NCBI RefSeq assembly: GCF_002127325.2
Contig: NC_035435.2
Location: forward strand, 15,171,502-15,235,501
Length of the DNA: 64,000 bases
Source: Helianthus annuus
Lineage: Eukaryota; Streptophyta; Magnoliopsida; Asterales; Asteraceae
Direction of reading: 5' to 3'
Position numbers and translations under genes: made by a program. The notes under the pieces are model-generated. The model was not told where the DNA came from and did no database searches. It saw only the letters and a list, made by a program, of their open reading frames with translations. Positions 1-11,247 of this stretch are shown here, piece by piece. Each line of letters begins with the position of its first letter. Position 1 is the stretch's first letter.

Positions 1-1
1 T

Positions 2-325
2 TGTGCAACGGGAACGGTAAGCATGAAGTTTGGGGACCGGGAATTAAATTTAAATGTTTTTCCAAATTTCACTAACCCGCTCGGTGAGGATAAATGTCCT
101 AAAAAGGACATGAATCCAAACAAAAAGGTGTGTGCTATGGTTGGTAGGTTTGAAGAAACAAGGAAGAAAACAGTCAAGAAAAAGAAGGCGAAAAAGTCAC
201 CTCTAGAAAAGAAGAAGGAAGATGAGGTGAGGAAATTTGGACCGTTTGGCAATAAATGGTATGAATCACCGGTGGGTGATTTCGAGGAGTTTGTAGGCAG
301 CAAGCATGCCATTCGACCACCATGA
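2..325 (+). CDS. C-terminal end of an Athila-like retrotransposon polyprotein (partial)
   Basis: The frame is open to the left edge, so the first Met (position 23) is probably internal. The first ~25 residues (GTVSMKFGDRELNLNVFP) resemble the segment that follows the retropepsin domain in Ty3/gypsy polyproteins. The rest is Lys/Glu-rich, with a run of basic residues around codons 55-75, and ends in a stop with no reverse transcriptase behind it. It is followed by a long non-coding 3' region, a polypurine tract and an LTR, which fits the end of the coding part of an Athila-type element. If the frame really ends after gag-protease, the element is a non-autonomous derivative. The family assignment rests on context more than on this short protein. 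Confidence 0.45.
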   Translation, partial: CATGTVSMKFGDRELNLNVFPNFTNPLGEDKCPKKDMNPNKKVCAMVGRFEETRKKTVKKKKAKKSPLEKKKEDEVRKFGPFGNKWYESPVGDFEEFVGSKHAIRPP

Positions 326-2244
326 GGTGGTAAGTCAATTGTTGTTGTATATTTTATTTCGCATTTCGTTTTAGTTGTTATCCGTTGTTTAGTTAGTATT
401 GTTGTTGTTGTATAATTTTGTTTTTTCGTTTTAGTAGTTAAATGAACGTTGTGGGTGTGTTCCCTATATAACCCTCACGAGACCTACTCGTCCTCCCAAG
501 CTATTGAGAGGTTTAAAAGGGCTTGTTGCATACGCTAAATGCAACCGTGATTCCTACAAAAGTGAGTTAGGGCTGTTATTGTTGTACATTTTTTTCCACA
601 AAAATCAAGGTAATTTAACGCATGATTTGGTAACACTTTCATAAAAATGGTAGAACTAAGTAGCTAACAAATTTCAATGGTTGTGAGAAACATGCTTCTA
701 CACAAGGGTTAAAATTTGTAGGTACATTATGTTCGCGGGACAACCGTTTTATGAAGAGAAGAAGAAGATATGGGCATCAAGCGACAAAAATCAGGTGCAT
801 GCGTTTCCTTTTTACCTTGATTCTTAGTTTAGTAATAAGTGGATTGTATTTTGTATTTTATTTTTCCGGGGTGAGATTTTGGGAAGGTTAGCCGTGTCAC
901 ATCCCTTGTGCATTTTTAAAACTCTAGTTCTTACACATTGAGGACAATGTTTACCTCAAGTGTGGGGATGGGGAGTAGTAAAAGTTTTCGATTTTGACCC
1001 GTTCATTTAAACACTCCACATTGAGGACAATGTTTACCTCAAGTGTGGGGATGGGGGAAAATTTCAAAAAATTTTCAAAAATTTCTTGTTTTAAAAGCGA
1101 TCTTAAAAGCACAAGTAACTAAGTTAACAGGGGATGGCACAACCCATTTGGTCTTTTGTCATGGTCAAGCTCAAATTAATAGCATGACGGGTATTTAGCG
1201 GGTGGTTATTTGGGAATAATTCGCCTAAAGAACTAGCATTTTATGCATATCACATACCATACCCTTATACGTGAGGTTTTGAGCCACTTTTATATCATAG
1301 ATTTACATATACATGTTTCTTTGTTTGAGTGGACCATTAGCCACGTATTGTAGAACTTGCGACTTTTGATACGTTTGAGACCATAGACCGAATACAAGCA
1401 CGAGAATGATTAAGGCATTAGGTAAACCTTTTCCGTTTACACCATTTATATATCCTTACCCAAAAAAAAAAATTATCCCTTAGTAGCCAATTTTGAGCCT
1501 AACCCTTTCGTTTGACAACCCTTTAGCCCATAACCTTAAACCTTTTTGTTTTTAACCCGTGTGATGGAAATTCGATTATAGGAGTCAAGTTTGTATAGTT
1601 GTTTGTTTGTTTGCATATAAAAAAAAGGAGAAAAATCGGAAAATGTTATGAAAAAGACGAGAAAATTGTTGAGAAAAGAACAAAAATATGTGTTCTTAGT
1701 TGAGAAATAAAAGGCGAAAGCTTGTTGCCTTCTAGTTTGATATTGGTAGTTAGTTGTGCGTAGATTAGTTGTTTTGTAATAAAAATAGAATTTGCATCAC
1801 CTTAGCCACTTTAAAATATCCTATTTCCTACCCTTAGCCTAGCCCTGTTACAACCCGTTCAAAGACCTTATGACTTGTGCTTGATATTCGTGCTCGGTGG
1901 TGGAGAATGATTGAGTTGCAAGCCTATGCGGGTACGTGTTCTAATCGGTTTTGAGCGATTAATTGATTGAAGTGCTAATAAATTATACACATTAGCCAAG
2001 TTATAAGCCGAGTGGAGAGAACATTGTGAGGGATGTGCATGACTTGTTAGTTTTATGGGCGGGTTAATCTTGGATAACCATTTTTTTTGTGATTAGTCAC
2101 TTCACCGTTAAATATGTTGAAAATGGTAAACAGTTTGAACTTTAGTATGACAATTGACCTTAACCTTCATCTCGGGAATGGGGAGTGTATTCGTTGTTCG
2201 ACCCACGTGAAAGTGAAAAACAGATTTGCTTGAGGGCAAGCAAA
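326..2244 (+). other. Non-coding 3' region of the Athila-like element
   Basis: I see no credible ORF over 1.9 kb. The stretch lies between the end of the polyprotein and the polypurine tract, where Athila elements carry a long 3' region. It contains a duplicated internal PPT-like block (935-1057). Confidence 0.55.
935..1057 (+). repeat. Tandem copies of an internal PPT-like block
   Basis: Two copies, at 935-973 and 1018-1056, each read ACATTGAGGACAATGT, then TTACCTC, then AAGTGTGGGGATGGGG. The first part is an inverted repeat (ACATTG/CAATGT). The last part nearly matches the true PPT beside the LTR at 2245-2261. Similar blocks occur at matching places in the two other Athila elements of the window, near 50150 and 56750. 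Confidence 0.75.
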
Positions 2245-2261
2245 AGACAAGTGTGGGGATG
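2245..2261 (+). other. Polypurine tract (plus-strand primer site)
   Basis: AAGACAAGTGTGGGGATG lies directly before the LTR start TGATACGTGG. Purine-rich sequence at this place primes plus-strand DNA synthesis in LTR retrotransposons. Confidence 0.75.
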
Positions 2262-3797
2262 TGATACGTGGTCGAAAACTTGTTATCGTTTGTGCTTAAG
2301 TTGATGTTTTTACATAGCTTTTAATCTTGAATAGCCTACTTTTAATGGGATTTGTGTTTTACAGGTCTAAAAGAGTTTAAGGAGCTAATCGGGAGCTAAA
2401 CGGAGCATCGGGACGTGAATCGGATCAACCGGGGATGTGAAATGAACAAAACCGGGTTAATCACGAAGATTGGATGTGTTTTGGGAATGTTAATGGATTT
2501 AAAATGAATATATTGGAAGATGGCATGATAGAGGGCTGAATTACGAGTACGTGGGCGAAAACGGTGAGTAAAACGGAGCTATAACGAAGAAGTTATGAAG
2601 AAAACAATTTCGGACGAAACAGGAAAAACTAGAGGGCGTCGGGGACGGGCTCTAGGACGTCGCCGACGGGCTCTAGAAAGTTCCGTCGTGAAAAAATGCC
2701 CGTAAACAGCCAAACAAGCCGTCGGGTGATTTCAGCAAATGGGGAGGCCGTCGCCGACGGGTCCCAGGCCGTCGGCGACGGGTTGTGGTTTCCTGAAACG
2801 CGAAAAATTGGGTATCTTTGATATAGGAACGATTCTAATTGGTCTTGGGGCATTCAACTCGGGAGTTACACTCCTTGGAAGGTTTGAATCTTGTGCTGGG
2901 AGCCACAATCACAAAACCATCACCTACCATTCAACCATCTATCATCTCTACAACCCGAATTCATCATCATCACACAATCAATCATCAAACCCTAATTCAC
3001 CAATCCATCATCCTTCTCACCATCATCATTCCATAAACCCTAATTCTCCATCATTCCTTCATCCTACAAGCTTCAAGATGACTCCATCCGCATTCCAAGC
3101 ATCCGATGATCAAGTTGCATCAACCATGAGCGGCTAAGCATCTCGGTTTCACCCCGGTGTAGGTAGTTGTTAATTCTAGTTTTTCGAATTGTTCTTGTTT
3201 CATCTTAGTGACAATTTGTATTTGGTTTTTGAAACTTTTGACAATAGTATTACATTTGTTACGAATTCGTGAATTGTCGAACGATGTTAAAAGTTATGAC
3301 TTTGCGAAACGGTGATATGTAATTGTACATTGTCATTGTTAGGATTTACTTGTGTTGATTACAAAGTGTCTTCTTGTCCGTTCTTCGGGACGTTGATAGC
3401 TAGTAGCACCTAAGTCACGGTACACTAAATCCGTTAATCGAATGCATTTGATTTGAAACTAAAACTTGTAGAAATCCTAGATTAATAATTACCGAAACCG
3501 GGTGTGATTCCTTTTTATCATTATTGTTCTAGTAACCGTTTTTATAGCAATCGTTAAGTAGTATTTGTCAATCATTCTCATCAATCCATTTAGTTAAAAA
3601 TCATATCTTTCAATTAAACGAAAACACAAAAATACTTTAGCAAGCTTCATAAATTGTGACAATTGTTTTAATTCATTCGAATCCACACACAAACCACATA
3701 CTCTTCGTGGTTCGACCCCTTACTACCATTAACACATTGTTAAGGGTAATTTGGGCTTATAAATATTATCTTTGACCGAAGCGCGACACTCCGATCA
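2262..3797 (+). mobile_element. 3' LTR of Athila-like element 1
   Basis: The LTR starts TGATACGTGG after the PPT and ends GCGACACTCCGATCA, so its ends form the inverted repeat TGAT...ATCA. Its length of about 1536 bp suits Athila. It has a cluster of GC-rich palindromes at 2636-2782 (CGTCGCCGACG types). The sequence right after the LTR is the truncated left TIR of a DNA transposon, so element 1 inserted into that TIR. Its 5' LTR and target duplication lie outside the window. Confidence 0.75.
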
Positions 3798-5080
3798 GTC
3801 CCTGTGGTTTCGCCTTTTTTCACCTATAGTCCCCAACTTTCTAAAATTACCTGAATAGTCCCTAAGTTTTCAATTTTCGTTCCCGGATAGTCCCTGGCGT
3901 GGATGGAGGTTACTTTTCTCAATTAAGTTGGTGTAAAATGACTATAATGCCCTTACTATTAAAAAACAACAAATAAAACATTAAAAGAATAAAAAAATAC
4001 ATGTGGGCCCCACCAACCCACCCCACCCCCAGCTTATGTCTTCTTCCCCATTCTCTCCTTAACCTGCAACAACACAACTAGACAACCGCCACCACCGATC
4101 AGAGGCAACCAAAATCAATCTCACATAACACGACACATAACACCACCAAACATTACCTACTTTCACCCCAATTCCAATTCACCAATTAAACTAAAGAAGT
4201 GAAATTTGTGTTGAAAATGAAAAAAAGAAGTTGTTACCCTGCTTCCTCTCTCTAAAGATTCATCTTGGATAAAGCGTATCTCAGGAGTGAGGCGTAATTT
4301 CATACGCTTGCCTAGTTGGCCACGCACATATTTGGCTTTCGACTTCCGCCTAGAAAGGGCTACCTCCTTTCCTCTTTCATCACCAAAACCAGATACATAT
4401 AACTTAACCACCTACAAACAAATAACCATTATATATAATAATTTGAAATTAACCTAAACCTTGTTACCCTACCTGTAAATCGGAGGAGACTTCAACATCG
4501 CTGATGGTGGTAACAGAGGAGGTTACTTTTCAAGTCTCCAGTATCGGACCTGAACACGACTTATCATCTCTCTGCAAACCGGATTCCGCAACTCGACAAC
4601 TGGTTTTTGTTCCAGATCTTGATGAACTGGCCGGCGACCGATCTGAGACCGTTCCAGATGCCTATCATGTTGATTTGCGAGTTGTTTCGGATGGTGGTGG
4701 TGGTGGTGAAATGTGTAGATGGTTGTGAAGGGTGGTGGAGGGTAGGGCATATGAAGTGGTGGTGGTGGTGAAGTGGAGATGTTTCGGATGAAGTTGATCT
4801 AATGGTTGCAGACATATAAGAGGAAGAGAGAAAGGAGTGAGGGAGAGGGGGTGGGGGTGGGGTGGGGTAGGGGTAGAATAAAGGTGGATCCCTTTTTTAA
4901 CCAGTAAGGGCATTTTAGTCATTTTACACCCACTTAACAATAAAAATTAACCTCCATCCACGCCAGGGACTATCCGGGAACGAAAATTAAAAACTTGAGG
5001 ACTATTCAGGTAATTTTAGAAAGTTGGGGACTATAGGTGAAAAAAGGCGAAACCACAGGGACTATCCGGGCATTTTTCTC
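3798..5080. mobile_element. Long-TIR DNA transposon with captured gene exons (Pack-MULE-like)
   Basis: The left arm (3798-~3960, starting GTCCCTGTGGTTTCGCC) and the right arm (~4905-5080) are inverted copies over about 160 bp with few mismatches. Long TIRs of this kind are typical of Mutator-like elements. The extreme left end was lost when the Athila-like LTR element inserted, which explains why I find no target duplication. Inside are two exons of an RbfA-like gene plus low-complexity GGT-rich sequence. No transposase is encoded, so the element is non-autonomous. The superfamily call is an inference from TIR length and gene capture. Confidence 0.7.
4238..4530 (-). pseudogene. RBFA: Captured fragment of chloroplast ribosome-binding factor A gene (two exons)
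   Basis: On the minus strand one exon ends ...VSSDLQ at 4473. A 61-bp intron (4472-4412, GT...AG) follows. The next exon (4411-4238) reads VVKLYVSGFGDERGKEVA, then KSKAKYVRGQLGKRMKLRL, then TPEIRFIQDESLERGSR, and stops at a splice-donor-like AGG|GTAACA. This is the conserved core of plastid RbfA, a small KH-type protein that binds 30S subunits during late maturation of 16S rRNA. Upstream of about residue -19 the frame meets a stop and similarity ends. There is no start codon, transit peptide or C-terminus, so this is a fragment. Retention of an intron implies capture at DNA level. Identification is from memory of the family's conserved residues. Confidence 0.75.
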
Positions 5081-6419
5081 TTACTGAATTGATTTGAAAG
5101 CCATTGTCATCATGACATTTCTAATTTTTATTTTAACTTTAATTAAGAGAAAATAACTGTCAATTTAAAATTCCCATTTTGCATATTTTAGATGTCCAAA
5201 GCTCAAGAAATTACCATTAATTACTATTTTTATATGCAACAAAATGTCATCAACAGTTATTTTTTATGTTACCTTTAATTTTTATCACTAAAACAATATT
5301 GGAGGAACTCTTATTTCATTGGAATGTAACAACTAGATTAAATGGTAATTTCATTGTAATTCTAGTTTTCATTTGAAAATTTCATTCTATAATTAATTAA
5401 CCACATGAACAATAAAAATGTGAGCAGTGAATGTTTTTTAGGAAAACGAATGACGGTCAATATCAGTGGATGTCAACAATAAAAATGCGAGCAATGACAA
5501 TTTTTTAACTATCGGTGGATAGCCAACAGTGATTGAAACACTGATGTTTGGAGAATCAGTGGTCAACTTAAAGAATGAAGAAACAGAGGTTGTCTTTCAG
5601 CAGTGGATAACATTTAACAATCAGATGTTTGAGCCAAAACAGTGGTTGTAACATTCTTTTAAGGATTAATGAAAACTATCATTTTTAACTATTTTGAATA
5701 TCTTTGAACTTAAACAGATATTTGACCTTCTACATCAGTTGTTTGGAGTTAAACAGATATTTAACCTTAAACAGATGTTTGGACATAAACAGATGTTTGC
5801 GCTTAAACAAATGTTTGACCTTAAAAATAAGTTTGCCTATAAACATCTGTTTGCAAAGAAAGACCAACTTCAAGAATACTATATCCAAACAATAATAATG
5901 AGGAGCTTATTTAACATCCAAGTGTAGTACATTTTTATTTAGTAGTATAAAGATCAAACAACTGTTGTATTTATAATACAGATCAAACAAAAGAGGTGAT
6001 GTAATAAATACTGTTACACATAAACACCTCAGTGATATGACATCTAACAATCTAACAGAGTATAAAACACTGATGTGATAAATATTGTTACATATAAAAT
6101 CTAACGAACCACTGCTATACTAAACACTGTTACATAAGAAACACTGATAATTAAATACTAAAGTTGAATCGTTTGTAGATGTTGAACCACTGCTGCTACT
6201 GAACAGCCGTTTTCCTTTGGTTAATCAAACTCTAGGTACATAAGTGCTTGTCTTTAACAGGGCTTTGTCTTCAACAGTGGATAGGCCTTATCAGTCTTTA
6301 AGTCCATCAGTCTTTATAAGGAGCAGTGGTTAGTTATAGCAGTCCTTAGCATGATCAGCTGTTATAACCACTCCATAACCCTTTGAGAGGAATCAAGTGT
6401 CGGTATATTTAACTGAAAG
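5081..6419. repeat. AT-rich intergenic DNA with many short CAGTG/CACTG words
   Basis: No credible gene. The words CAGTGG, CAGTGA, CACTGAT and CACTGTT recur on both strands between about 5420 and 6380, often within AACAATAAAAATG(T/C)GAGCA(G/A)TG or AAACACTG. Such dense short repeats resemble the subterminal region of a DNA transposon, but I found no termini. Confidence 0.4.
5695..5850 (+). repeat. Degenerate short tandem repeat (AAACAGATGTTTG type)
   Basis: About eight copies of a unit of 18-24 bp built on TTAAACAGATGTTTG follow one another. Two frames stay open through the array, giving repetitive peptides (LKQMF-like), which is an effect of the repeat and not evidence of a gene. Confidence 0.6.
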
Positions 6420-6970
6420 GAATGATTGCTGTACATCCCTGTTGAAAAACAGAGTCGATAAATTTAGGGAAAATGAGGTTGAAAGATGATAAGCCAACAG
6501 TGGACGATCTGATTCTATAGCTTCGATACATTCAGGGGTATTCTGAATTAATACTTCCTAGATGCTTCAAAAGAAGCAGCACTTTGGACATTTGTCGGAC
6601 TTCAAACATCTGTTAATTTATTATCTATTATCTATTATCTATTACCTATTATCTATTATTATATATAATAAATGAAAGTTGATTGCTCCACATAGCCCAA
6701 AGTGGATCAATCAACTTTCATTTATTATATATAATAGATATTAGATATTAGATAATTAGATAATAGATAATAAATTAATAGATGTTTCAAGGCCGACAAA
6801 TGTCCAAAGTGCTGCTTGTTTAGACGCATCTAGGAAGCATTATTTGAGAATACACCCGAATTTATCGAAACTGTAGAATGATATCGTCCACTGTTGGCAT
6901 ATCATCTTTCAACCTCATTTTCCCTAAATTTATCGACTCTGTTTTTCAACAGGATTGTACTGCAATTATT
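6420..6970. repeat. Long imperfect hairpin (inverted repeat, ~265-bp arms)
   Basis: 6445-6689 and 6704-6951 are reverse complements at roughly 90% identity. They share TTGAAAAACAGAGTCGATAA at the outer ends and AATGAAAGTTGATTG near the centre, with a loop of about 15 bp. Weaker pairing extends to about 6420 and 6970. The apex sequence (CTTTCATTTATTATATATAA) recurs once more at 7876. It looks like a foldback or MITE-type element whose transcript would be largely double-stranded. Confidence 0.8.
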
Positions 6971-8539
6971 ACCTTATTTAAGATACCTTCAACTGCATCT
7001 TCTGATAAATCAACATTCATTTCACTGAAAAGATATGTTCAACTGCATCTTTAATCATGAACTATTTAAAGAAATGGATGAAATCATCCCAAAATACCCA
7101 AAATAAAACTAATTCAACCATCCAACCATAACATACTTGCGGTATTAGAATGGTTATTTTTACCTTATTTCAACAGGGATGAAATCATGAACTATTAGAA
7201 TAGCCATTTTTACCTTATTTCACAAATTTCATAATATTTAAATAAGTAAAACATAAAAAATGAAACCAAACACCTGCTATTTGTTGTCCAAATCTTTTAG
7301 TTGGTTCTCATAGTCCTACAACCTTTCAAAGTCGTTGGAGTCGGTCGGTAATGTCAACAACTAATTCACAAACAACAGCAAACAACAATAGCAAGTCACC
7401 AAACAATCGAACTGAAAATCATATAAAAGCCCAAAAATAAAACAAACCCTAACCTAAAACTCAAGATGGAAAAATGAAAAAATATATTTATAACTAACCC
7501 TAAACCTCAAATCCATTACAGCATAACCAAGAGAACTGCAGGACGCAGAGCCGACAACCTCCGATCATCTCTGTCATCAAGTTAGTAGGGGAACCCTAGC
7601 CAAAGCACAACAATAAGTAAATACGCATGAAGATCGAATGAGTGAACAATGAAGACAAAGATTGACACTTATAGAACGGAAGTTATTGATAATCTAACCT
7701 TGATTCGGGGCATTAATCTTAACATCGATAGGAATAGAGCAGAGCAGAGGGAGAGAGAAAGTGGGAAGCCCTAAATCGGTAAATGAGGGAGGATATAAAT
7801 AGAAGAGGGCAGTGGTACTGTTGGACGGGAAAAGGGGAAAAACGATGCCCTCATCTACTGACACGTGGCCCAAATAACTTTCATTTATTATATATAATAG
7901 ATAATAGATTTTCAATCTTCGTAAAGAAACAATTAATCAGCGAATAGTAATCCTAACCTAGGGGTGTTTGGTGTTGCGTTTTCAAAATGAATTATGCGTT
8001 TTCAAAATAGATTTTGTATTTTCAAAACTGCGTTTTGAAAAAGCATGTAGGTACAAAAACTGCGTTTTGGAGGCAGATAAATAAGTGATATATAAATTAA
8101 ATAATGACACAAAAAATCACATAATATAACAAAAATATTTTTATACTGAATTTTAAAATAAATAAATAAACATAAATCAACATTTTTAATGGAAATTTAA
8201 ACCAAATTAATAATTTTTTTTTTGTATTTTTAAAGGTTAAAGTAGGCGTCTTTAAAACACATAGGTGTGGTGGTAAAGCATGGTATCTCTATTCTGAAAA
8301 TTAGAAGAGTAGGTCAAAGTTACAGTAGAATATTAGGTTTGTTGCAATAACTTACCTATTGAGTGTCATGATATTATTGGCTTTCTCATACAAAAATCAT
8401 TTCAAAAAAGAGTAAAATGCAATTCATCTCTAGTACTTTGATGATGGCAGCTCAGGTTTTTCCATCTCTTTCAAATAAGCTAAATTCTGCCCAGATGCCA
8501 CTAACACTGCCAGAAGAAATTCCAGCCATATTTCTTCAT
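6971..8539. other. AT-rich intergenic DNA, no supported gene
   Basis: Short direct repeats occur (7142-7224: two copies of TTAGAATRGYYATTTTTACC; 7978-8070: several GCGTTTTCAAAAT). A lone TATAAATAG sits at 7792. The 9 bp TTTCTTCAT at 8531-8539 is the left target duplication of the MULE. Confidence 0.5.
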
Positions 8540-9008
8540 GGGAAAATCACGAAATTGGCCACTGCAACGCCGTCTTTGCGAAAATGGCCACCGGACACCC
8601 CTTGACGAGCCGGTTCAAAATCCTGAAACGGCACATGAGTTTTTTTTAACGGCCGTCCACTCCCCGCTTGACACGTGTCCGACATTCCCTGAAACGGCTT
8701 GAGAAGGATGCTGTGAACGACACGTGGCTGTGAATGTGGAAAGATCTTAGCCAAGCCGTTACAACCGGCTCATGTGGAAAGATCTTAGCCATGTTCCTTC
8801 AACGAGCCAAGCCACGTTCTTACAAGATAGCCAAGCCGTTTCCGTACGATCTGGCCAAGCCGTCACAGCTGACATCCGAGCCGTTTCCGTGAACTAGTTG
8901 TGCCGTTTTAGCTGGCTCCAAGCCGTTTTAGCTGGCGCCAAGCCGTTACAGAAGGTCCGTGCCGTTTCAACACATTGTTCGAGCCGTTTCAGCTGGCTCA
9001 AGCCGTTT
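8540..9008 (+). repeat. Left TIR of the MULE
   Basis: 469 bp, inverted copy of 13086-13554. The inner half (8750-9008) repeats (A/G)AGCCGTT and GCTGGCTC many times, in pieces such as AAGCCGTTTCAGCTGGCTC. Repeated words in MULE TIRs often serve as transposase or host-factor binding sites; that role here is inferred. The transposase ATG is 131 bp beyond the inner end, so the TIR probably contains its promoter. Confidence 0.95.
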
Positions 9009-9139
9009 CAAACCTTTATATTTAGTGAGTGGCCGTTAAAAATTTTTCCCTACATTTTTGTATTAGTTTTTTCAACATATTTGTTTAAAGTTATAAAAAC
9101 ATTTGGCATTTTGTAAAAGAAAGTTTCCAACTTAAAATT

Positions 9140-11247
9140 ATGAAGATTCGTTTGGTTGTATACACTGGCGGAAAGTGGGAAATCGTTAACGGAAAGTTGG
9201 AGTATGTTGCTGATGCTGATTCAAGTAGACGTGGTTTAGAAATTGAACCCAACCTTTCATACACCGCTCTTTTAAGTAAACTGTCAAACATTTGTAGTTC
9301 TACAAACATTACGAAGTTATCTTATCGGTTGTCTTCCTTTAGTGATCCCATAGATATAATAAACGATGAAGATCTTGCAATTTTTTATAATTTTGCTATG
9401 GAAAATATTTTTGAAATTTATAAATTATATGTGATTGAAGGGTTTGGTGTTGGATCATCTGGTTTTTCAAGTCCAAAAAAATTTTTAGTTCCTGATTTAA
9501 ATTTCTGTACTGATGAAGAAAATTATGATGTTGTAAACGACTCCCAACCAAATCCTGATAATTCTTTCGAAAATTGTTCGCGATCTTCATCAATTACTTT
9601 TGAACCAGGTCACGTATTTAATAACAAAGAAGACATGAAACTTGAATTGGGAAAAAAATGTTTGTTAGAACACTTTGAGTTTAAAGTAGATAGATCCTCT
9701 AAAACTCGGTACCAGGTGTCATGTTTGGTCGACGGTTGCGGTTGGCGTTTCCGTGCAAGGAGTTTTGGAGATAGTGGGGTGTTTTTTGTTAAGAGTTTTA
9801 ACGATAAACACACGTGCTCGAAGACGCTAACGTACCCACATGTTCGTCAGGCAAACCCACATGTTGTTGCTCATTATTTAAAAGAACCTTTAAAAGACAG
9901 TGGAAGAATATATCGTTGTAATGAAATAGTGAAAGATTTTAGACAGAGATTCCAAGTTGAGATAACCACTAGTCAAGCTTGGCGTGGAAAAAGTCTGGCA
10001 CTAGAGCTTTTACAAGGATCAAGCAGAGAGTCGTTCGCAGAACTACCACTTTACTGTTACAATCTTGAGCGGGCAAATCCTGGTTCTGTTACACATATCA
10101 AGACTGATCACGAGCGTCGGTTTGAGATGGTCTTTGTCGCGATTGGTGCTGCGGTAAGTTATAGCATTATCTGTGTTTATTTTGTTTCGACAAACTACAT
10201 GTTCTTGACTCTTTTTAAATAATTTTGTTTCAGATTCGTACCTTTATATGCAATTTAAGACCGGTGGTGATCATTGATGCTGCACACCTAAAGGGTGAAT
10301 TTAAGGGGACGTTATTTTTAGCTGTTGGAATGGATGGAAACAACCAAATTTTACCAATTTCCTACGGAATAGGAAAATCAGAGGATGGTGAATGTTGGAC
10401 ATGGTTTCTGTCAAAGCTTAAAGAATGTATCGGTGAAATACCTGAAATGGCCATAATTTCGGATAGAGCGAATTCTATACATCTGGCTGTTAGAAACGTC
10501 TTTCCACATGTTTATCATGGGTTATGCTGTCGTCATTTAATGATGAACCTATGTTTACCCTCTGATAAAAAAAAAGAAAATGAGAAGTTGTGGTGGAAGA
10601 CATGCAAATCGTACCGATTGTCTGATTTTAACGAGTCATTTAATGCTCTTTGTCTTGCCGTTCCTAGAGTGCGACACACTCTAACAAGTATTGGGTTCGG
10701 TAGATGGGCACGGGCGCATTGTCCAGGCAATCGATATCATTATATGACATCTAACAGCGCGGAGTCTATTAACGCTTTATCTAGACACTCGCGTAAAATG
10801 CCGGTAACACAACTCTTAGAGTTCTTCCGGCAATCTGTACAAAAGTGGTTTTACGATCGCCGTTTGCAAGGTATACATGAAAAACATTTACTTACGCAGT
10901 GGGCACAGAAGAAAATTTTTAAAAAAATTGAAGGGTCTAGAACATGGACGGTTGCTGGGATTGAGTTAAACAGTTATTCTGTTGCAGACAGTGGAAAGGG
11001 GGGTTTAGTGGACTTTGTTAATGGAACATGTAGTTGCCGAGTTTGGCAGGTTTCTGGTTTACCATGCGGGCATGTTATCGCCGTTTCAAAATTTTTAGGT
11101 GAAACCGACTGCAGTAAGTATTGCTTCCCGTGTTACTCCAACGAAGTCTATAAGAAAACTTATGAAGAAGCGATTTATCCTCTCCCGCATAGATCTGAAT
11201 GGGAGACTCCAGAAGACCTACTCGGAGCTGGTAACAATGTTAACTAA
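9140..11247 (+). CDS. MULE (MuDR/mudrA-like) transposase, two exons
   Basis: Exon 1 is 9140-10153 and exon 2 is 10234-11247, with an 80-bp GTAAGT...TTTCAG intron that is in phase; the product is 675 aa. The first ~110 residues form a PB1-like start (MKIRLVVYTGGKW). Residues ~150-230 are the MuDR N-terminal DNA-binding domain with a CCHC pattern (CLVDGC...HTC). The DDE catalytic domain follows: D near 353 (VVIIDAAHLKG), D near 415 (IISDRANS) and E near 515 (SNSAESIN). A SWIM zinc finger (CSCRVW...GLPCGHV) lies near 604. All catalytic residues are present and no stop or frameshift was seen. The enzyme cuts and joins the element's TIRs in the nucleus. The ATG is the first in frame after the left TIR. 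Confidence 0.93.

Noticed and set aside
2739..3137. 132-aa ORF inside the first LTR
   Set aside because: It lies across the palindrome cluster and a CATCAT-rich stretch of an LTR; composition is His/Ser/Asn repeats and no family is recognisable.
4504..4940. Overlapping His/Thr-rich ORFs on both strands
   Set aside because: They are translations of the GGT/ACC low-complexity part of the captured-gene transposon.
3789..5090. 9-bp target duplication for the RbfA-carrying element
   Set aside because: The left end was removed by the Athila-like LTR insertion at 3797/3798, so none can be expected.
5694..5927. 77-aa repetitive ORF
   Set aside because: The open frame follows from tandem AAACAGATGTTTG units; two frames are open at once.
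7792..7800. TATAAATAG as a promoter
   Set aside because: No ORF or transcript-like feature follows within a useful distance on the plus strand.
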